In this document: positions 8,732 through 16,549 of the stretch, in pieces
How the letters are laid out: each line of letters opens with the position of its first letter
Numbering within the stretch: position 1 is the stretch's first letter
Source of the DNA: 62-47 sp049647485
Lineage (GTDB): Bacteria; Pseudomonadota; Alphaproteobacteria; Rhizobiales; Xanthobacteraceae
Direction: 5' to 3'
Assembly (NCBI GenBank): GCA_049647485.1
Contig: JBARXT010000171.1
Span: 1 to 47,511, forward strand
Length of the DNA stretch: 47,511 nt
Position numbers and translations under genes: made by a program
Notes under the pieces: generated by a model
What the model was told of the DNA's origin: nothing
What the model saw: the letters and a program-made list of their open reading frames with translations, nothing else
Databases searched by the model: none

Positions 8732-9187
8732 CTAGGGCATCCGGCTCGGCGCGGGATGATCGCGGGTCTCGTCCGATTGAAACTGGCGTTGCTCGGGAGT
8801 CCACAGCGTCCTCAGATAGCTAATCACCGCGCGGATCTGCTCCGGCGTGAGCGCATCGCTGAAGGCTGGCATGGTCATTCGTTTAGACTTGTTGAACGGA
8901 TCGCGCCAACCCTTGCTCACCATCTCGTACAGAGCGGCATCGGAGTGCCGCCAGGTGTGACCTTCTGCATTGTGCGGCGGCGCTGGAAGCTCGCCAAGCG
9001 CATCGCGTTCCTGCCAATTTGGCGCCCCCTCAGCGTTGGCGCCATGACACGACGCGCAATGTTGTTCGTAGATCGCCCGCCCTGAATTGATCGAGTCGAC
9101 GTCGGGCACCGGCGTTTCACCATTCGCACGTGCGACGACGGTCTGACCGGCCACGATAAGCATCACACCCATCGCGACCCTACGCAT
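8732..9187 (-). CDS. Class I cytochrome c, single haem
   Basis: A secreted cytochrome of 151 residues. It has a signal peptide (MRRVAMGVMLIVAGQTVVARA), haem-binding CASCH near residue 45, a WRHSDAALYEMVSKGW segment and the axial Met in MPAFSDALTPEQIRAVISYLRTLW, as in small CccA-like cytochromes. I chose ATG 9187 over the upstream ATG at 9214 because it gives a clean signal peptide and overlaps the BNR gene stop by eight bases. The C-terminal tail after W130 is hydrophilic and Pro-rich. It could be the electron partner of Sco or of the multicopper oxidase, but no specific partner is shown. Confidence 0.88.
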   Translation of the reverse strand: MRRVAMGVMLIVAGQTVVARANGETPVPDVDSINSGRAIYEQHCASCHGANAEGAPNWQERDALGELPAPPHNAEGHTWRHSDAALYEMVSKGWRDPFNKSKRMTMPAFSDALTPEQIRAVISYLRTLWTPEQRQFQSDETRDHPAPSRMP

Positions 9188-10052
9188 CGACCCGAGTCCA
9201 GGTGTTACCGTCATCCGTGCTCCGGAACAAAGCGCCGTTCCCGTCGATCACGTAGAGGATATTGGAAGGAGCAAACGTGACTGCAATCGCATTGGCGTTC
9301 GGCCAAACCATCTGACTCCAATTTTCTCCGCCATCCTTGCTGCGAAAAAGCCCTTTGTCGGTGACGGCATAAAAGTGATCGGGATGGCTCGGGTCGTAAG
9401 CAACGCTACGGGCCTCGGTCCCGAGCTTTCCGGCATCCTGCCAAAGGCAGAAGCAATCCATCGTCCGCCGAACGCCTTTGGCGGTCGCAGCGAACAGCCA
9501 GCCAGTTTGCATACTTCCGGTCATATCGGAGTGGATCAACTGACGGATGCCACCCTGAGAGCCACGGTCCATCAAACGCCAGTTCCTTCCGGCGTCTTGA
9601 CTGCGGTACACGCCGTGATCCGATACGACAACGTAGACGGTCTCCGGTTCGGTGGTATGTGCTGCGACAGCGACAACATCTCGGCTGGGGAGTCCGTCGT
9701 TGCGCTCGATCCAGCTCTTACCGCCGTCCTCGGTTCGCAGTACACCCAATCCCTTTCCCACCACGTAGGTAACACCCTTGGCGGCTGGGGATGGTGCGAT
9801 GCTGGCTATCTGGCCGTTCTCGGAAGCGGGAATCCGGATCGCTTTCCAGCTTCGTCCGCCGTCGGCGCTCTGATAAAGTGTTCGGCCGTCCGATTTCAAT
9901 AGCGCATCAGTGCCGCGGTCATAGGCCAGAGCAACGGCAGCGGCATCTTGCTGATTTGCTCCGGCAGTTCGGATTGCCCCGGCCCCGAGAAGGAGCACAA
10001 TCACCAGCGCCGCGGCACCCAAGTCGCGTACAAAACCATTAAGCCGTCTCAT
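9180..10052 (-). CDS. Secreted BNR/Asp-box beta-propeller protein
   Basis: A 290-residue exported protein. The hydrophobic N-terminus (residues 10-28) is a signal peptide or anchor. It contains at least five Asp-boxes: SADGGRSW, TEDGGKSW, SQDAGRNW, SKDGGENW and STDDGNTW. These mark blades of a sialidase/photosystem-stability-factor-like propeller. A CFCLW segment near residue 200 is unusual and could bind metal. Such propellers often serve as assembly scaffolds (compare Ycf48/HCF136); a role in cofactor assembly here is inference from the Sco-PCuAC-CtaG neighbours. Its stop overlaps the next cytochrome gene. Enzymatic sialidase activity is unlikely because the Arg triad cannot be recognised. 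Confidence 0.8.
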   Translation of the reverse strand: MRRLNGFVRDLGAAALVIVLLLGAGAIRTAGANQQDAAAVALAYDRGTDALLKSDGRTLYQSADGGRSWKAIRIPASENGQIASIAPSPAAKGVTYVVGKGLGVLRTEDGGKSWIERNDGLPSRDVVAVAAHTTEPETVYVVVSDHGVYRSQDAGRNWRLMDRGSQGGIRQLIHSDMTGSMQTGWLFAATAKGVRRTMDCFCLWQDAGKLGTEARSVAYDPSHPDHFYAVTDKGLFRSKDGGENWSQMVWPNANAIAVTFAPSNILYVIDGNGALFRSTDDGNTWTRVDA

Positions 10053-10132
10053 TGCAATCCCTCATGGGCTTCAGTCGCAGCACAGTAGAGGGCTGAGTAC
10101 CGATCGGGACCGCCGCCCAGCCTTTATCGGCA

Positions 10133-10573
10133 TCACTTCTTCTCTGGCTCAGCAGGCACATTCTTCTTTTCCTGGTCTTTCGGCTGGTTGTTGCTCATCA
10201 TGTTGTTGTGCTGCTCCATCATTTGGCTCATCTGTTTCATCATTTGGCTCATTTGCTTCATCATGCCGACCATTGCGTCCTGGCTGCCTTGCGACATTTC
10301 GCCTTGACCCATCATGCCGTGACCGCCTTGCATCATGCCGCCTTGACCCATCATGCCACCGTGACCGCCCCCCATCATCCCGCCTTGGCCCATCATCCCG
10401 CCCCCACCCATCATGCCACCCTGACGGCCTTGCATCATCCCGCCATGCTCGCCTTGCATCATGTCGCAGTGCTCGTTCTGCATCGCCCCTTCCTCGGCGT
10501 AGAGGGGCGACGCGGTTGAAACGCTCGCGGCAACAATGAACGCGAGCAAGAGCGGTGTTGTGATCTTACGCAT
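10133..10573 (-). CDS. Secreted Met/Gly-rich protein, likely copper-binding
   Basis: A 146-residue protein with a signal peptide (TTPLLLAFIVAASVSTASPLYA). The mature chain is made of repeats such as HGGMMQG, QGGMMGGG and GQGGMM, then a helical KQMSQMMKQMSQMM stretch and a charged Lys/Glu tail. About a quarter of the mature protein is Met, with His interspersed, a pattern typical of Cu(I)/Ag(I) sponges. The start at 10573 overlaps the stop of the membrane protein gene upstream by eight bases. The same gene pair recurs at 24407-24998. The DNA is internally repetitive and could vary in length between strains. No named family recognised. Confidence 0.8.
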   Translation of the reverse strand: MRKITTPLLLAFIVAASVSTASPLYAEEGAMQNEHCDMMQGEHGGMMQGRQGGMMGGGGMMGQGGMMGGGHGGMMGQGGMMQGGHGMMGQGEMSQGSQDAMVGMMKQMSQMMKQMSQMMEQHNNMMSNNQPKDQEKKNVPAEPEKK

Positions 10574-11000
10574 GGGAGTCTGTCCTTTCGTTGAGTGCCT
10601 GAAGCTGTTTGACTTGCGATGATTGAGGTTGATCAACCACGCCGTGGCAGCAACTTGAGCCGCTCGCCGTTGGCTGGTCCATCTTGGCAACCCCAAGCAC
10701 GCCGGTCGATGTCGCAGAGTTCGCCGCATCGCCTGATACTGTCGATTGCGCTTTGTTGGACCGGCACATCGCGCATACGCCAAACCCGCACATCACCAGG
10801 CAAGGCAGCGTACTGAGAATGACCGGCGCAAGGCCGGCTGCCACCAGCCACCCCCAGCCTCCGAATGATAGTCCGGCAATCACGGCGAGACTGCCGAGCG
10901 CCAGAAGAGCCCATCGGTTGCCAAGATAGTATCGTGCCGCGTTGAGTACATCCCGCCCGAGCGACGGCTCAGCCGTCGCGGTGGTTCGTGGTAACGTCAT
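10566..11000 (-). CDS. Small membrane protein with LPCLVMC motif
   Basis: A 144-residue protein; ATG 11000 has a strong AGGAGG site. A hydrophilic N-terminus precedes YYLGNRWALLALGSLAVIAG and GWGWLVAAGLAPVILSTLPC, two close helices ending in the cysteine motif LPCLVMCGFGVCAMC. The tail is soluble and includes SSCCHG. The protein at 24407-24706 has the same WxWLVAxGxxPxLLxxLPCLxMC core and is also followed by a Met-rich secreted protein; 17064-17375 has the related LPCALMMFMCMKN. Cys and Met at the membrane exit suggest metal transfer to the Met-rich partner, which is inference. It probably corresponds to an uncharacterised hypothetical family. Confidence 0.75.
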   Translation of the reverse strand: MTLPRTTATAEPSLGRDVLNAARYYLGNRWALLALGSLAVIAGLSFGGWGWLVAAGLAPVILSTLPCLVMCGFGVCAMCRSNKAQSTVSGDAANSATSTGVLGVAKMDQPTASGSSCCHGVVDQPQSSQVKQLQALNERTDSHA

Positions 11001-11013
11001 GCGATCTCCTCCT

Positions 11014-11673
11014 TCATGGTTGCCTGTTGCTATCGGTGCCACCGGCTGGAATGCCAACGCTGCGTTTGCCGCAGGGTGGCGTTGCGGCTAATTTTGATTC
11101 TTTCGAGAACGGCGCCGCGGCATCTCTCGCAATCACGCAACGAATGACTTCAGTGATCTCTGGCGCATCCCACTCGGCAGGTCCGATAAGCCTGCCGATC
11201 TCCCGACCCTCGCGATCGATCAGCAGTGTCGTCGGAAGGCCTACCGCTCCCAGGTCGCGCGTTGTCTTTGCCGAACTGTCAAGGTACATCGCAAGCTTTC
11301 TAATTCCGATCTCGGCAAAGAACTTGCGTACCGCATCCATGCGGCGGTCGATCGACAGCGCCACCACCTCGAAGTCAGTTCCTCCCAACTTGGTCTGCAG
11401 CCGGTCGAGCGTCGGCATCTCCTTGCGGCACGGTACGCACCAGGTCGCCCAGATATTGAGGAGCACCACCTTGCCGCGAAAATCGGTTAGACTTCGGGAC
11501 TGGCCATTGGCGTCCTCGAACTGGATCGCCGCAAGCGGCTTGGGTCTTTCGTTGACCGTGAGATGCCTGCTCGGCTCCTGTGCCGCCGCAATTGTCCATG
11601 TCGCAACAACGAGGACCGTTGCCGCGAAGCAGAGAACCACACCACGTACGAGCGATCGTTTCACGGACATCAT
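11014..11673 (-). CDS. TlpA-like thioredoxin-fold protein
   Basis: A 219-residue exported thioredoxin-fold protein. The signal peptide or anchor is residues 10-31. The active site is WATWCVPCRKEMP and the cis-Pro loop GLPTTLLIDREG, as in the TlpA/ResA family that reduces periplasmic Cys pairs in Sco, CuA or apocytochrome c. The start at 11673 overlaps the ccmG-like stop by four bases. The C-terminal tail beyond the domain carries ATPPCGKRS, an extra Cys not standard for the family. Electrons would come from the CcdA of the same operon. Confidence 0.9.
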   Translation of the reverse strand: MMSVKRSLVRGVVLCFAATVLVVATWTIAAAQEPSRHLTVNERPKPLAAIQFEDANGQSRSLTDFRGKVVLLNIWATWCVPCRKEMPTLDRLQTKLGGTDFEVVALSIDRRMDAVRKFFAEIGIRKLAMYLDSSAKTTRDLGAVGLPTTLLIDREGREIGRLIGPAEWDAPEITEVIRCVIARDAAAPFSKESKLAATPPCGKRSVGIPAGGTDSNRQP

Positions 11674-12416
11674 GGTTGCCGCAGCTTTCGGATCAGTGGA
11701 AGAATCGTGTCCTCGAGCACCTTTGGCGTCACCGCTCCGATGTGTTTGTAAGCAATACGGCCATCCTTGGTGATGACGAAGGTTTCGGGCACGCCGTAAA
11801 CCCCCCAGTCGATCGCTACACGTCCGTTGCGGTCGGCACCGGTGCGGGCATAAGGATCGCCCATCGTGTTGAGCCATCGCGCAGCATCATCGGGCTGGTC
11901 CTTGTAGTTGAGCCCATGAATGGCAACGATACCCTTGGCCTTCAACTGCATGAATATGGGATGCTCTTCCCGGCAAGCGGTGCACCATGAGGCAAAGACA
12001 TTCACTAGTGACACTTCGCCGTTGAGATCGGCACTAGCCAGACCAAGCGTGCGGCCCTTGACCGGCGGCAGCGTGAATTCTGGTACCGGTTTCCCGATCA
12101 GCGCCGACGGGATCGCGCTGGGGTTGCGAGTCATCCCCCAGGCAAGCACGACTGCGACTCCCAGAAAAATCGTGAGGGGGGCGATTAGGACAATCCGTCG
12201 GATTCCCGCATGCGCACCGCCACCAACAAGGCCGGGTGTGGCAAGAACCGGCTGGGTGCCTGTTTCCATTCCAAATGCTGTCGATGGCCAGCGCCAGTAC
12301 CGTCGCAACAGGAGCACGATACCGGCCAAGATGGCCGATACGAGGAGTAAGCCCGTTGCGGCGATCGCCAGTAAAGCGGACTCCCAACCTAACTCGGATT
12401 CACCCATGGCCAGCAT
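11670..12416 (-). CDS. CcmG/DsbE-like thioredoxin with extra N-terminal membrane segment
   Basis: A 248-residue protein. The C-terminal 170 residues are standard CcmG/DsbE: a membrane anchor in RRIVLIAPLTIFLGVAVVLA, then SALIGKPVPEFTLPPV, active site FASWCTACREEHP and cis-Pro GVPETFVITKDG. They act in the reduction of apocytochrome c before haem attachment. In front lies an additional helix (about residues 12-36, ALLAIAATGLLLVSAILAGI) and a linker, giving two membrane passes where CcmG normally has one. The extra part resembles the short CcmD protein in size and topology, but I cannot show homology. ATG 12416 has CCGGAG upstream and begins 17 bases after the DUF411 stop. The upstream in-frame ATGs overlap that gene and are less likely. 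Confidence 0.85.
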   Translation of the reverse strand: MLAMGESELGWESALLAIAATGLLLVSAILAGIVLLLRRYWRWPSTAFGMETGTQPVLATPGLVGGGAHAGIRRIVLIAPLTIFLGVAVVLAWGMTRNPSAIPSALIGKPVPEFTLPPVKGRTLGLASADLNGEVSLVNVFASWCTACREEHPIFMQLKAKGIVAIHGLNYKDQPDDAARWLNTMGDPYARTGADRNGRVAIDWGVYGVPETFVITKDGRIAYKHIGAVTPKVLEDTILPLIRKLRQP

Positions 12417-12432
12417 CGTTGATGCTCCGGTT

Positions 12433-12876
12433 CTACTCGGTCGCAAAGACCTTCCCGGGCGCGGCATCGCTCCCGATTTCATAGACCGGAAGCGGTCCTG
12501 TCTTGTGGCCGGTCATTCCCGGCGTCCCCGCGGGCATCCCCGGTATTGAAACGCCGACGATAGCTGGATGTTCGGCCAAAAGCTTCTTGATGACTTCAGC
12601 GGACACATGGCCTTCGACGGCATACTTGCCGATCACTGACACATGGCAGCCCTCGAATTGTTCCGGAACGTGCAACTGCTTCCGGATCACCGCGAGATCC
12701 TGCTTCGAATCGACCGTGACTTCGAAACCTGCACCGCGCAAATACTCAGCATAATCCAGGCAACAGCCGCAGTTCGGATTTCTGTACAGTGTGACCTTTG
12801 TTTTCTCTTGCGCGACGGCTGGCATTGCCACCAATCCCAACAAAAGCGATGCAAGCAGTATTTTGACTATTCTCAT
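12433..12876 (-). CDS. DUF411 periplasmic metal-binding protein
   Basis: A secreted 147-residue DUF411 protein. Signal peptide is residues 1-22 (ending AVAQ). The conserved features are YRNPNCGCCLDYAEYL with the Cys triad, CHVSVIGKYAVEGHV with Cys and two His, and the ending SIPGMPAGTPGM. The family is regularly found in copper and silver resistance operons and is thought to bind these metals. A second member is at 32170-32643. It sits 58 bases after the Tat protein gene and 17 before ccmG. Confidence 0.9.
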   Translation of the reverse strand: MRIVKILLASLLLGLVAMPAVAQEKTKVTLYRNPNCGCCLDYAEYLRGAGFEVTVDSKQDLAVIRKQLHVPEQFEGCHVSVIGKYAVEGHVSAEVIKKLLAEHPAIVGVSIPGMPAGTPGMTGHKTGPLPVYEIGSDAAPGKVFATE

Positions 12877-12934
12877 TTTCCGTCTCCGAATGGATATTTC
12901 TTCTTTGCGAGAGGTAGATCTAGCGTGGTGCTGC

Positions 12935-13378
12935 TCAACCGATGAAAGAACTGATTTCGCGCGGGGCGGCGAACACGACGAACGCCCGGTCGCTACTGGT
13001 GGGCATCAAAACCGGGGTGTGTTCGGCTGGTCCATGATCGCTGGCATCGGTCTTGAAATGCAGGTCGAATTCCGAGTACGAGACCACTTTCCCGGAAGCC
13101 GTAACAACGCGATAAGTATCGCCGAGCTTACTGATTGAGACGACCTGATGTTCCGGGCCGAGCGTTCTCAAATCCATGGTCGCCGCCGCTGGAGCGCGGG
13201 CGGTAGGCTTCAGGTTCTCTCGAGAAACACGTGACTTATCGCTTCCAATGTTTGCGGCAAGCGCTTCGTCACTGTAGCCACGACGGGTCAACGTCAAGGT
13301 CGCTGCAATGCTCGCAACCGTGGCAAGAAATGAGCGGCGGCGAAGCAGCCGACCTTTAGATGAATCAATGTCAGACAT
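12935..13378 (-). CDS. Tat-exported protein made of a single FWE-NLR-type domain
   Basis: A 147-residue protein. The N-terminus has a twin-arginine signal (LLRRRSFLATVASIAA), implying export in folded form, perhaps with a bound cofactor or metal. The C-terminal 70 residues (GDTYRVVTASGKVVSYSEFD, DLHFKTDASDHGP, SSDRAFVVFAAPREISSFI) match the extra domain of the two cytochromes at 1-657 and 13557-14261, although here the tryptophan of FWE is replaced (YSEFDL). No known enzyme motif is visible. It lies 178 bases after the cytochrome carrying the same domain. I do not recognise a named family. Confidence 0.75.
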   Translation of the reverse strand: MSDIDSSKGRLLRRRSFLATVASIAATLTLTRRGYSDEALAANIGSDKSRVSRENLKPTARAPAAATMDLRTLGPEHQVVSISKLGDTYRVVTASGKVVSYSEFDLHFKTDASDHGPAEHTPVLMPTSSDRAFVVFAAPREISSFIG

Positions 13379-13556
13379 GATATTGCCCTTTTGCTAGTCG
13401 CGATTGCGACCTCGTTGAGGATGTCGAATGATCGTTCTCTGTCTTTGACATAGGCGATGCTCTTCACGTGTCGACCAGCGCTGTCAGCGTTTATCGATCC
13501 AATGCAATGCAGTCATGTCCTAGCATCGGCGATCTCGCTCCCTTGGCGTAGTGCGT

Positions 13557-14261
13557 TCAACATTTTTTCTCGACCAAACTTCCGATTTCATCCAGATTTG
13601 AAAATACGACCGACGCGCGATCCCCCTGCATCCCGCCATGCACAAGCACAGGCTTTCCCACTTTTGGGCCGTTCGCGCTGGAATCGATTTTTAGGCGCAG
13701 ATTCATCTCCCAGAACGGACGCTGTTTTCCGTCCGCCGTCGCGACGAAAAATGTCTCGTGGCAAAACCGGAGGCCCGTCACCTGTTGTTCCGGAGGGGCG
13801 GCGGCTAGCGGTTCTGGCGCCTGACCGCGTGCGGTTTCAGCGTCGATCAGTCCCTGCGCGACAACGGTCTTTGCGCCGCCAGGTATCATAGCGATCTTGA
13901 GAAAGGCGATGAGATCGCTGCGCACGTTTCCGTCCTTGATCCCGCGAAAGGTCATGTAAGTGCCAGGCACGAATGCCTTCGGATCGGTAAGCCAGGCATT
14001 CAGCGACGTCTCATCCCACAGAAAGCCCTGCTCCTTGAGCGCGCTGGAATATCTCACAAAGTCCGTGACCGACGCGGCCTTCTTGCCCCACAGCCCGTCA
14101 AGGCTGGGTCCGGTCAGATGCAAATTGGGCTCGAGCGAGTGGCAAGCCGCACAGGCGCCATAGATCCTTGCACCGCGCTTTGGATCGCCATCGGCGTAAG
14201 CCATATGCGATGCGAAGAATACAAGTGCCGTACAGAAAACGAGATACGCTTTCATTTTCAT
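13557..14261 (-). CDS. Cytochrome c with C-terminal FWE-NLR domain
   Basis: A secreted 234-residue two-part protein. Residues 1-23 are the signal peptide. A class I cytochrome c follows, with CAACH near residue 37, WLTDPKAFVPGTYMTFRGI carrying the likely axial Met, and GNVRSDLIAFLK. After a Pro/Ala linker (about 145-160) comes the extra domain: LRFCHETFFVATADGKQ, FWEMNLRLKIDSS, GDRASVVFSNLDEIGSLV. The CHETFF Cys-His pair is absent from the Tat protein but kept in part (YCRDTYRV) in the protein at 1-657. It starts 13 bases after the multicopper oxidase stop, so it is probably its electron donor or acceptor; this is inference. Confidence 0.88.
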   Translation of the reverse strand: MKMKAYLVFCTALVFFASHMAYADGDPKRGARIYGACAACHSLEPNLHLTGPSLDGLWGKKAASVTDFVRYSSALKEQGFLWDETSLNAWLTDPKAFVPGTYMTFRGIKDGNVRSDLIAFLKIAMIPGGAKTVVAQGLIDAETARGQAPEPLAAAPPEQQVTGLRFCHETFFVATADGKQRPFWEMNLRLKIDSSANGPKVGKPVLVHGGMQGDRASVVFSNLDEIGSLVEKKC

Positions 14262-14274
14262 CGAATAGCTCCCC

Positions 14275-15684
14275 TCAGGCTACACGGATGACGGTCGTCA
14301 TGCCGCCGTCCTGATGGTCGAGAATGTGGCAGTGGAACATCCAGTCGCCTGGATTGTCGGCGACGAAAGCAATGTCGGCGGTCTCTCGCGGTGGAACCAG
14401 CACAGTGTCCAGCCATTCGCGGTCGCGCGTAGGTCGGCCATTACGTGCAATTACCCGGAACGAATGCCCGTGGAGGTGTATCGGATGAAACCAGGCGGTT
14501 TCATTGCGGATGCTGATGACGCAGGAACGTCCACGGGACAACGTGATCATCGGCGTCATATCGTGACTCGTTCCAGCAACGTTATTAATCGACCATCCCA
14601 TGCCGTTGCCGCTCATGCCCATCATCATGCCGCGGCCACTCATCATCCCGCCCCCCAGGACTGCGGTGTGCTTTTCGGCGTTGTCGATATCTGGCTCCGG
14701 CATGGTGTTGGAGCGTATTCGTGAGGGCGCATGGAGTGGCTGCGCTCGCAGCAGCGGCTCCTTGCCGTATTCGAGTTCGACCAGCTTGTAGAAATCACGA
14801 TAGAATGTATCGACCACGCTCGCGGTTGCGCCGGGCGTTCCGCTCATGTCGAGCAGAACGTCGGCGCGCATCGCCGGTCCCAATACAACGCGGTTATCTG
14901 ATGGCTCGCGCGGCTCGACTGGTTGCCCATCGAGCGCAACAATCAACGGCCGAAGATCCCTGAACTCGAGTCCGAAAATCCGCGCTGGTGCGGCATTGAT
15001 CAATCGCAAACGCAGCCGTTCTCCGGCGAGAACGGAGATTTTCTCGGGCACATGGCCGTTGATGGTAACAACATTGCCAATGCGCCCGGCCATCGTCACT
15101 TCCATGCGATCACCGAAGTCGTTGACAATCGACGCATCACGCGCCAAGCGCCAATCGCGAAGAACCCAGACAAGGTCGCGATTCACGACAAGCGGTTCGC
15201 TCTCCTCGACGATCAACGCTCCAGCCAAACCTCGGCCAACCTGCTCGGCACTGTGGTGATGCGGGTGGTACCAATAGGTGCCAGCATCCGGAACATCGAA
15301 TTCGTAGGTAAATGTCTCCCCGGGGGCGATCGGCTTCTGGGTCAGAAACGGCACGCCATCCATTGCATTCGGCACCCGCACGCCATGCCAATGCACTGTC
15401 GTTGCCTGAGATAATTGGTTCTCAACCAGGATTCGCAAGCGCTCGCCTTGGCGAACTCGAATCTCCGAACCAGGGATGTTGGCGTTGTAGGACCAGACAG
15501 CCGTATCAGGGTGAGGCGGACCAACCAGCGATACGCGGCTTGGCGCAGCTACGAGCGTAAATTCTCGAACAGGCGCAGCAGTACCACCACGACTGCCGCG
15601 CGGAAATAGAGCCGCTGCCGCCAAACTTGCGCCGCCGACGAAAAGCGACCGCCGGTCAATGCCAGGCCATCGAATCGAGTGCAT
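14275..15684 (-). CDS. Tat-exported multicopper oxidase
   Basis: A 469-residue three-cupredoxin oxidase of the CueO/CopA class. The Tat signal is DRRSLFVGGASLAAAAL. Copper ligands are complete: HWHGV (domain 1), YWYHPHHHSAE, HPIHLHGHSF and HCHILDHQDGGM, giving the type 1 and the trinuclear type 2/3 centres. A Met-rich insert (GGGMMSGRGMMMGMSGNGMG) before domain 3 fits Cu(I) oxidase activity as in CueO. ATG 15684 with AAGGACGG upstream is chosen over an earlier in-frame ATG because it gives the proper Tat signal. It would oxidise Cu(I) to Cu(II) in the periplasm. The next gene downstream is the cytochrome c. Confidence 0.92.
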   Translation of the reverse strand: MHSIRWPGIDRRSLFVGGASLAAAALFPRGSRGGTAAPVREFTLVAAPSRVSLVGPPHPDTAVWSYNANIPGSEIRVRQGERLRILVENQLSQATTVHWHGVRVPNAMDGVPFLTQKPIAPGETFTYEFDVPDAGTYWYHPHHHSAEQVGRGLAGALIVEESEPLVVNRDLVWVLRDWRLARDASIVNDFGDRMEVTMAGRIGNVVTINGHVPEKISVLAGERLRLRLINAAPARIFGLEFRDLRPLIVALDGQPVEPREPSDNRVVLGPAMRADVLLDMSGTPGATASVVDTFYRDFYKLVELEYGKEPLLRAQPLHAPSRIRSNTMPEPDIDNAEKHTAVLGGGMMSGRGMMMGMSGNGMGWSINNVAGTSHDMTPMITLSRGRSCVISIRNETAWFHPIHLHGHSFRVIARNGRPTRDREWLDTVLVPPRETADIAFVADNPGDWMFHCHILDHQDGGMTTVIRVA

Positions 15685-15815
15685 GAAGATCCGTCCTTGA
15701 TGCCGCTTTGAATCGTGCCGCAGCCTTTCAGCCAGACGCAGGCCACGATTAGACACACACGACACGCCACAACGCGTCGATGCTCATTGCGAATTGCACC
15801 CGCAATGGGTGCAAA

Positions 15816-16163
15816 TTAGCTCAAGACAACAGATCGAGGGGGATAAGGATCGGGGGACACATCGTGCCCGACCAAAAGACGCGGCGTCAAATATTGACGG
15901 CTTTCGCCAGCGACACCGTCAATCGTCGCTACTTCGGGGAATACCGCAGCCACGCCAATGCAATACACGGAGCAGAGGTTGACTGGAACGCCACTTTTGC
16001 TTCCGGCGCAACCATTGCAACTGCCTTGCCCGGACATGTCGCTCAGGGCAATTGATGCCATCTTCCCATTCATCGACGAGGCGCGCACGCCAACTCCCAC
16101 CGTCCCCAACACCAAGGAGAGGATAAGAACCACGGCAGAAAATTGGCGAAACACACCAGTCAT
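15816..16163 (-). CDS. Small Cys-rich exported protein
   Basis: A 115-residue protein. Signal peptide or anchor spans residues 8-28. The sequence then has SMNGKMASIALSDMSGQG, a CNGCAGSKSG motif and CSVYCIG, and ends in PDPYPPRSVVLS. The same plan and ending occur in the protein at 4464-4829. Met and paired Cys suggest metal binding. It lies 131 bases upstream of the multicopper oxidase on the same strand and is probably its operon neighbour. Function unknown; no named family recognised with confidence. Confidence 0.65.
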   Translation of the reverse strand: MTGVFRQFSAVVLILSLVLGTVGVGVRASSMNGKMASIALSDMSGQGSCNGCAGSKSGVPVNLCSVYCIGVAAVFPEVATIDGVAGESRQYLTPRLLVGHDVSPDPYPPRSVVLS

Positions 16164-16231
16164 GATCTTCTAGAGATACCGGTTTCCACAATGGATTACC
16201 AGAGGTGCGCCACCTCAGATGACCGTTGGTT

Positions 16232-16321
16232 CTAAACTTTTTGTGAAATGAGCGCGCCGCTCATGCCCACGGTGACAAACACCGTGAGTGCTACAAGCCG
16301 TCGGATCGACCAGCGTTTCAT
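16232..16321 (-). pseudogene. Possible truncated N-terminus of a small exported protein
   Basis: A 29-codon frame, MKRWSIRRLVALTVFVTVGM, ending soon after. It looks like the signal segment of a small exported protein such as its neighbour at 15816-16163, cut off before the Cys-rich part. It may be a relic or a tiny expressed peptide; no ribosome site of note is visible. Confidence 0.35.
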
Positions 16322-16417
16322 GACATTGAATGCTCGCACTAAAGTATGCCGAAAACAATTTCTGGCAGCATGGAACACCGAAACGGCAGAGTTGGCACAA
16401 TGAGGCGATAAGATTTC

Positions 16418-16540
16418 TCATCTGAAGAACAAGTATTTTACGAGGGCCGCGCCGATCAGCACCAACACGACGAGTGCGACAACGCCGAAAAGACCCATAC
16501 CCCACATCATCCCGCCGCCCATCATATCCTGCATCATCAT
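16418..16540 (-). CDS. Met-rich single-pass membrane microprotein (40 aa)
   Basis: A 40-residue protein, MMMQDMMGGGMMWGMG followed by a hydrophobic helix and the tail ALVKYLFFR. It is clearly related to the microprotein at 654-791: same Met cluster, MMWG, helix length and LVKYL ending. GGAGG lies upstream and best fits the third ATG (16534), so the true protein may be 38 residues. It lies ten bases downstream of the second cusA remnant. Although that gene is dead, the small frame is intact, which argues that it has its own value. Cu(I) binding is inferred from composition only. Confidence 0.65.
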   Translation of the reverse strand: MMMQDMMGGGMMWGMGLFGVVALVVLVLIGAALVKYLFFR

Positions 16541-16549
16541 TTCCTCCGC

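Noticed and set aside
10133..10573. Possible repeat array or CRISPR in the Met/Gly-rich gene
   Set aside because: The repeats are codons of MMGQGG-type units in one open frame, without spacers.
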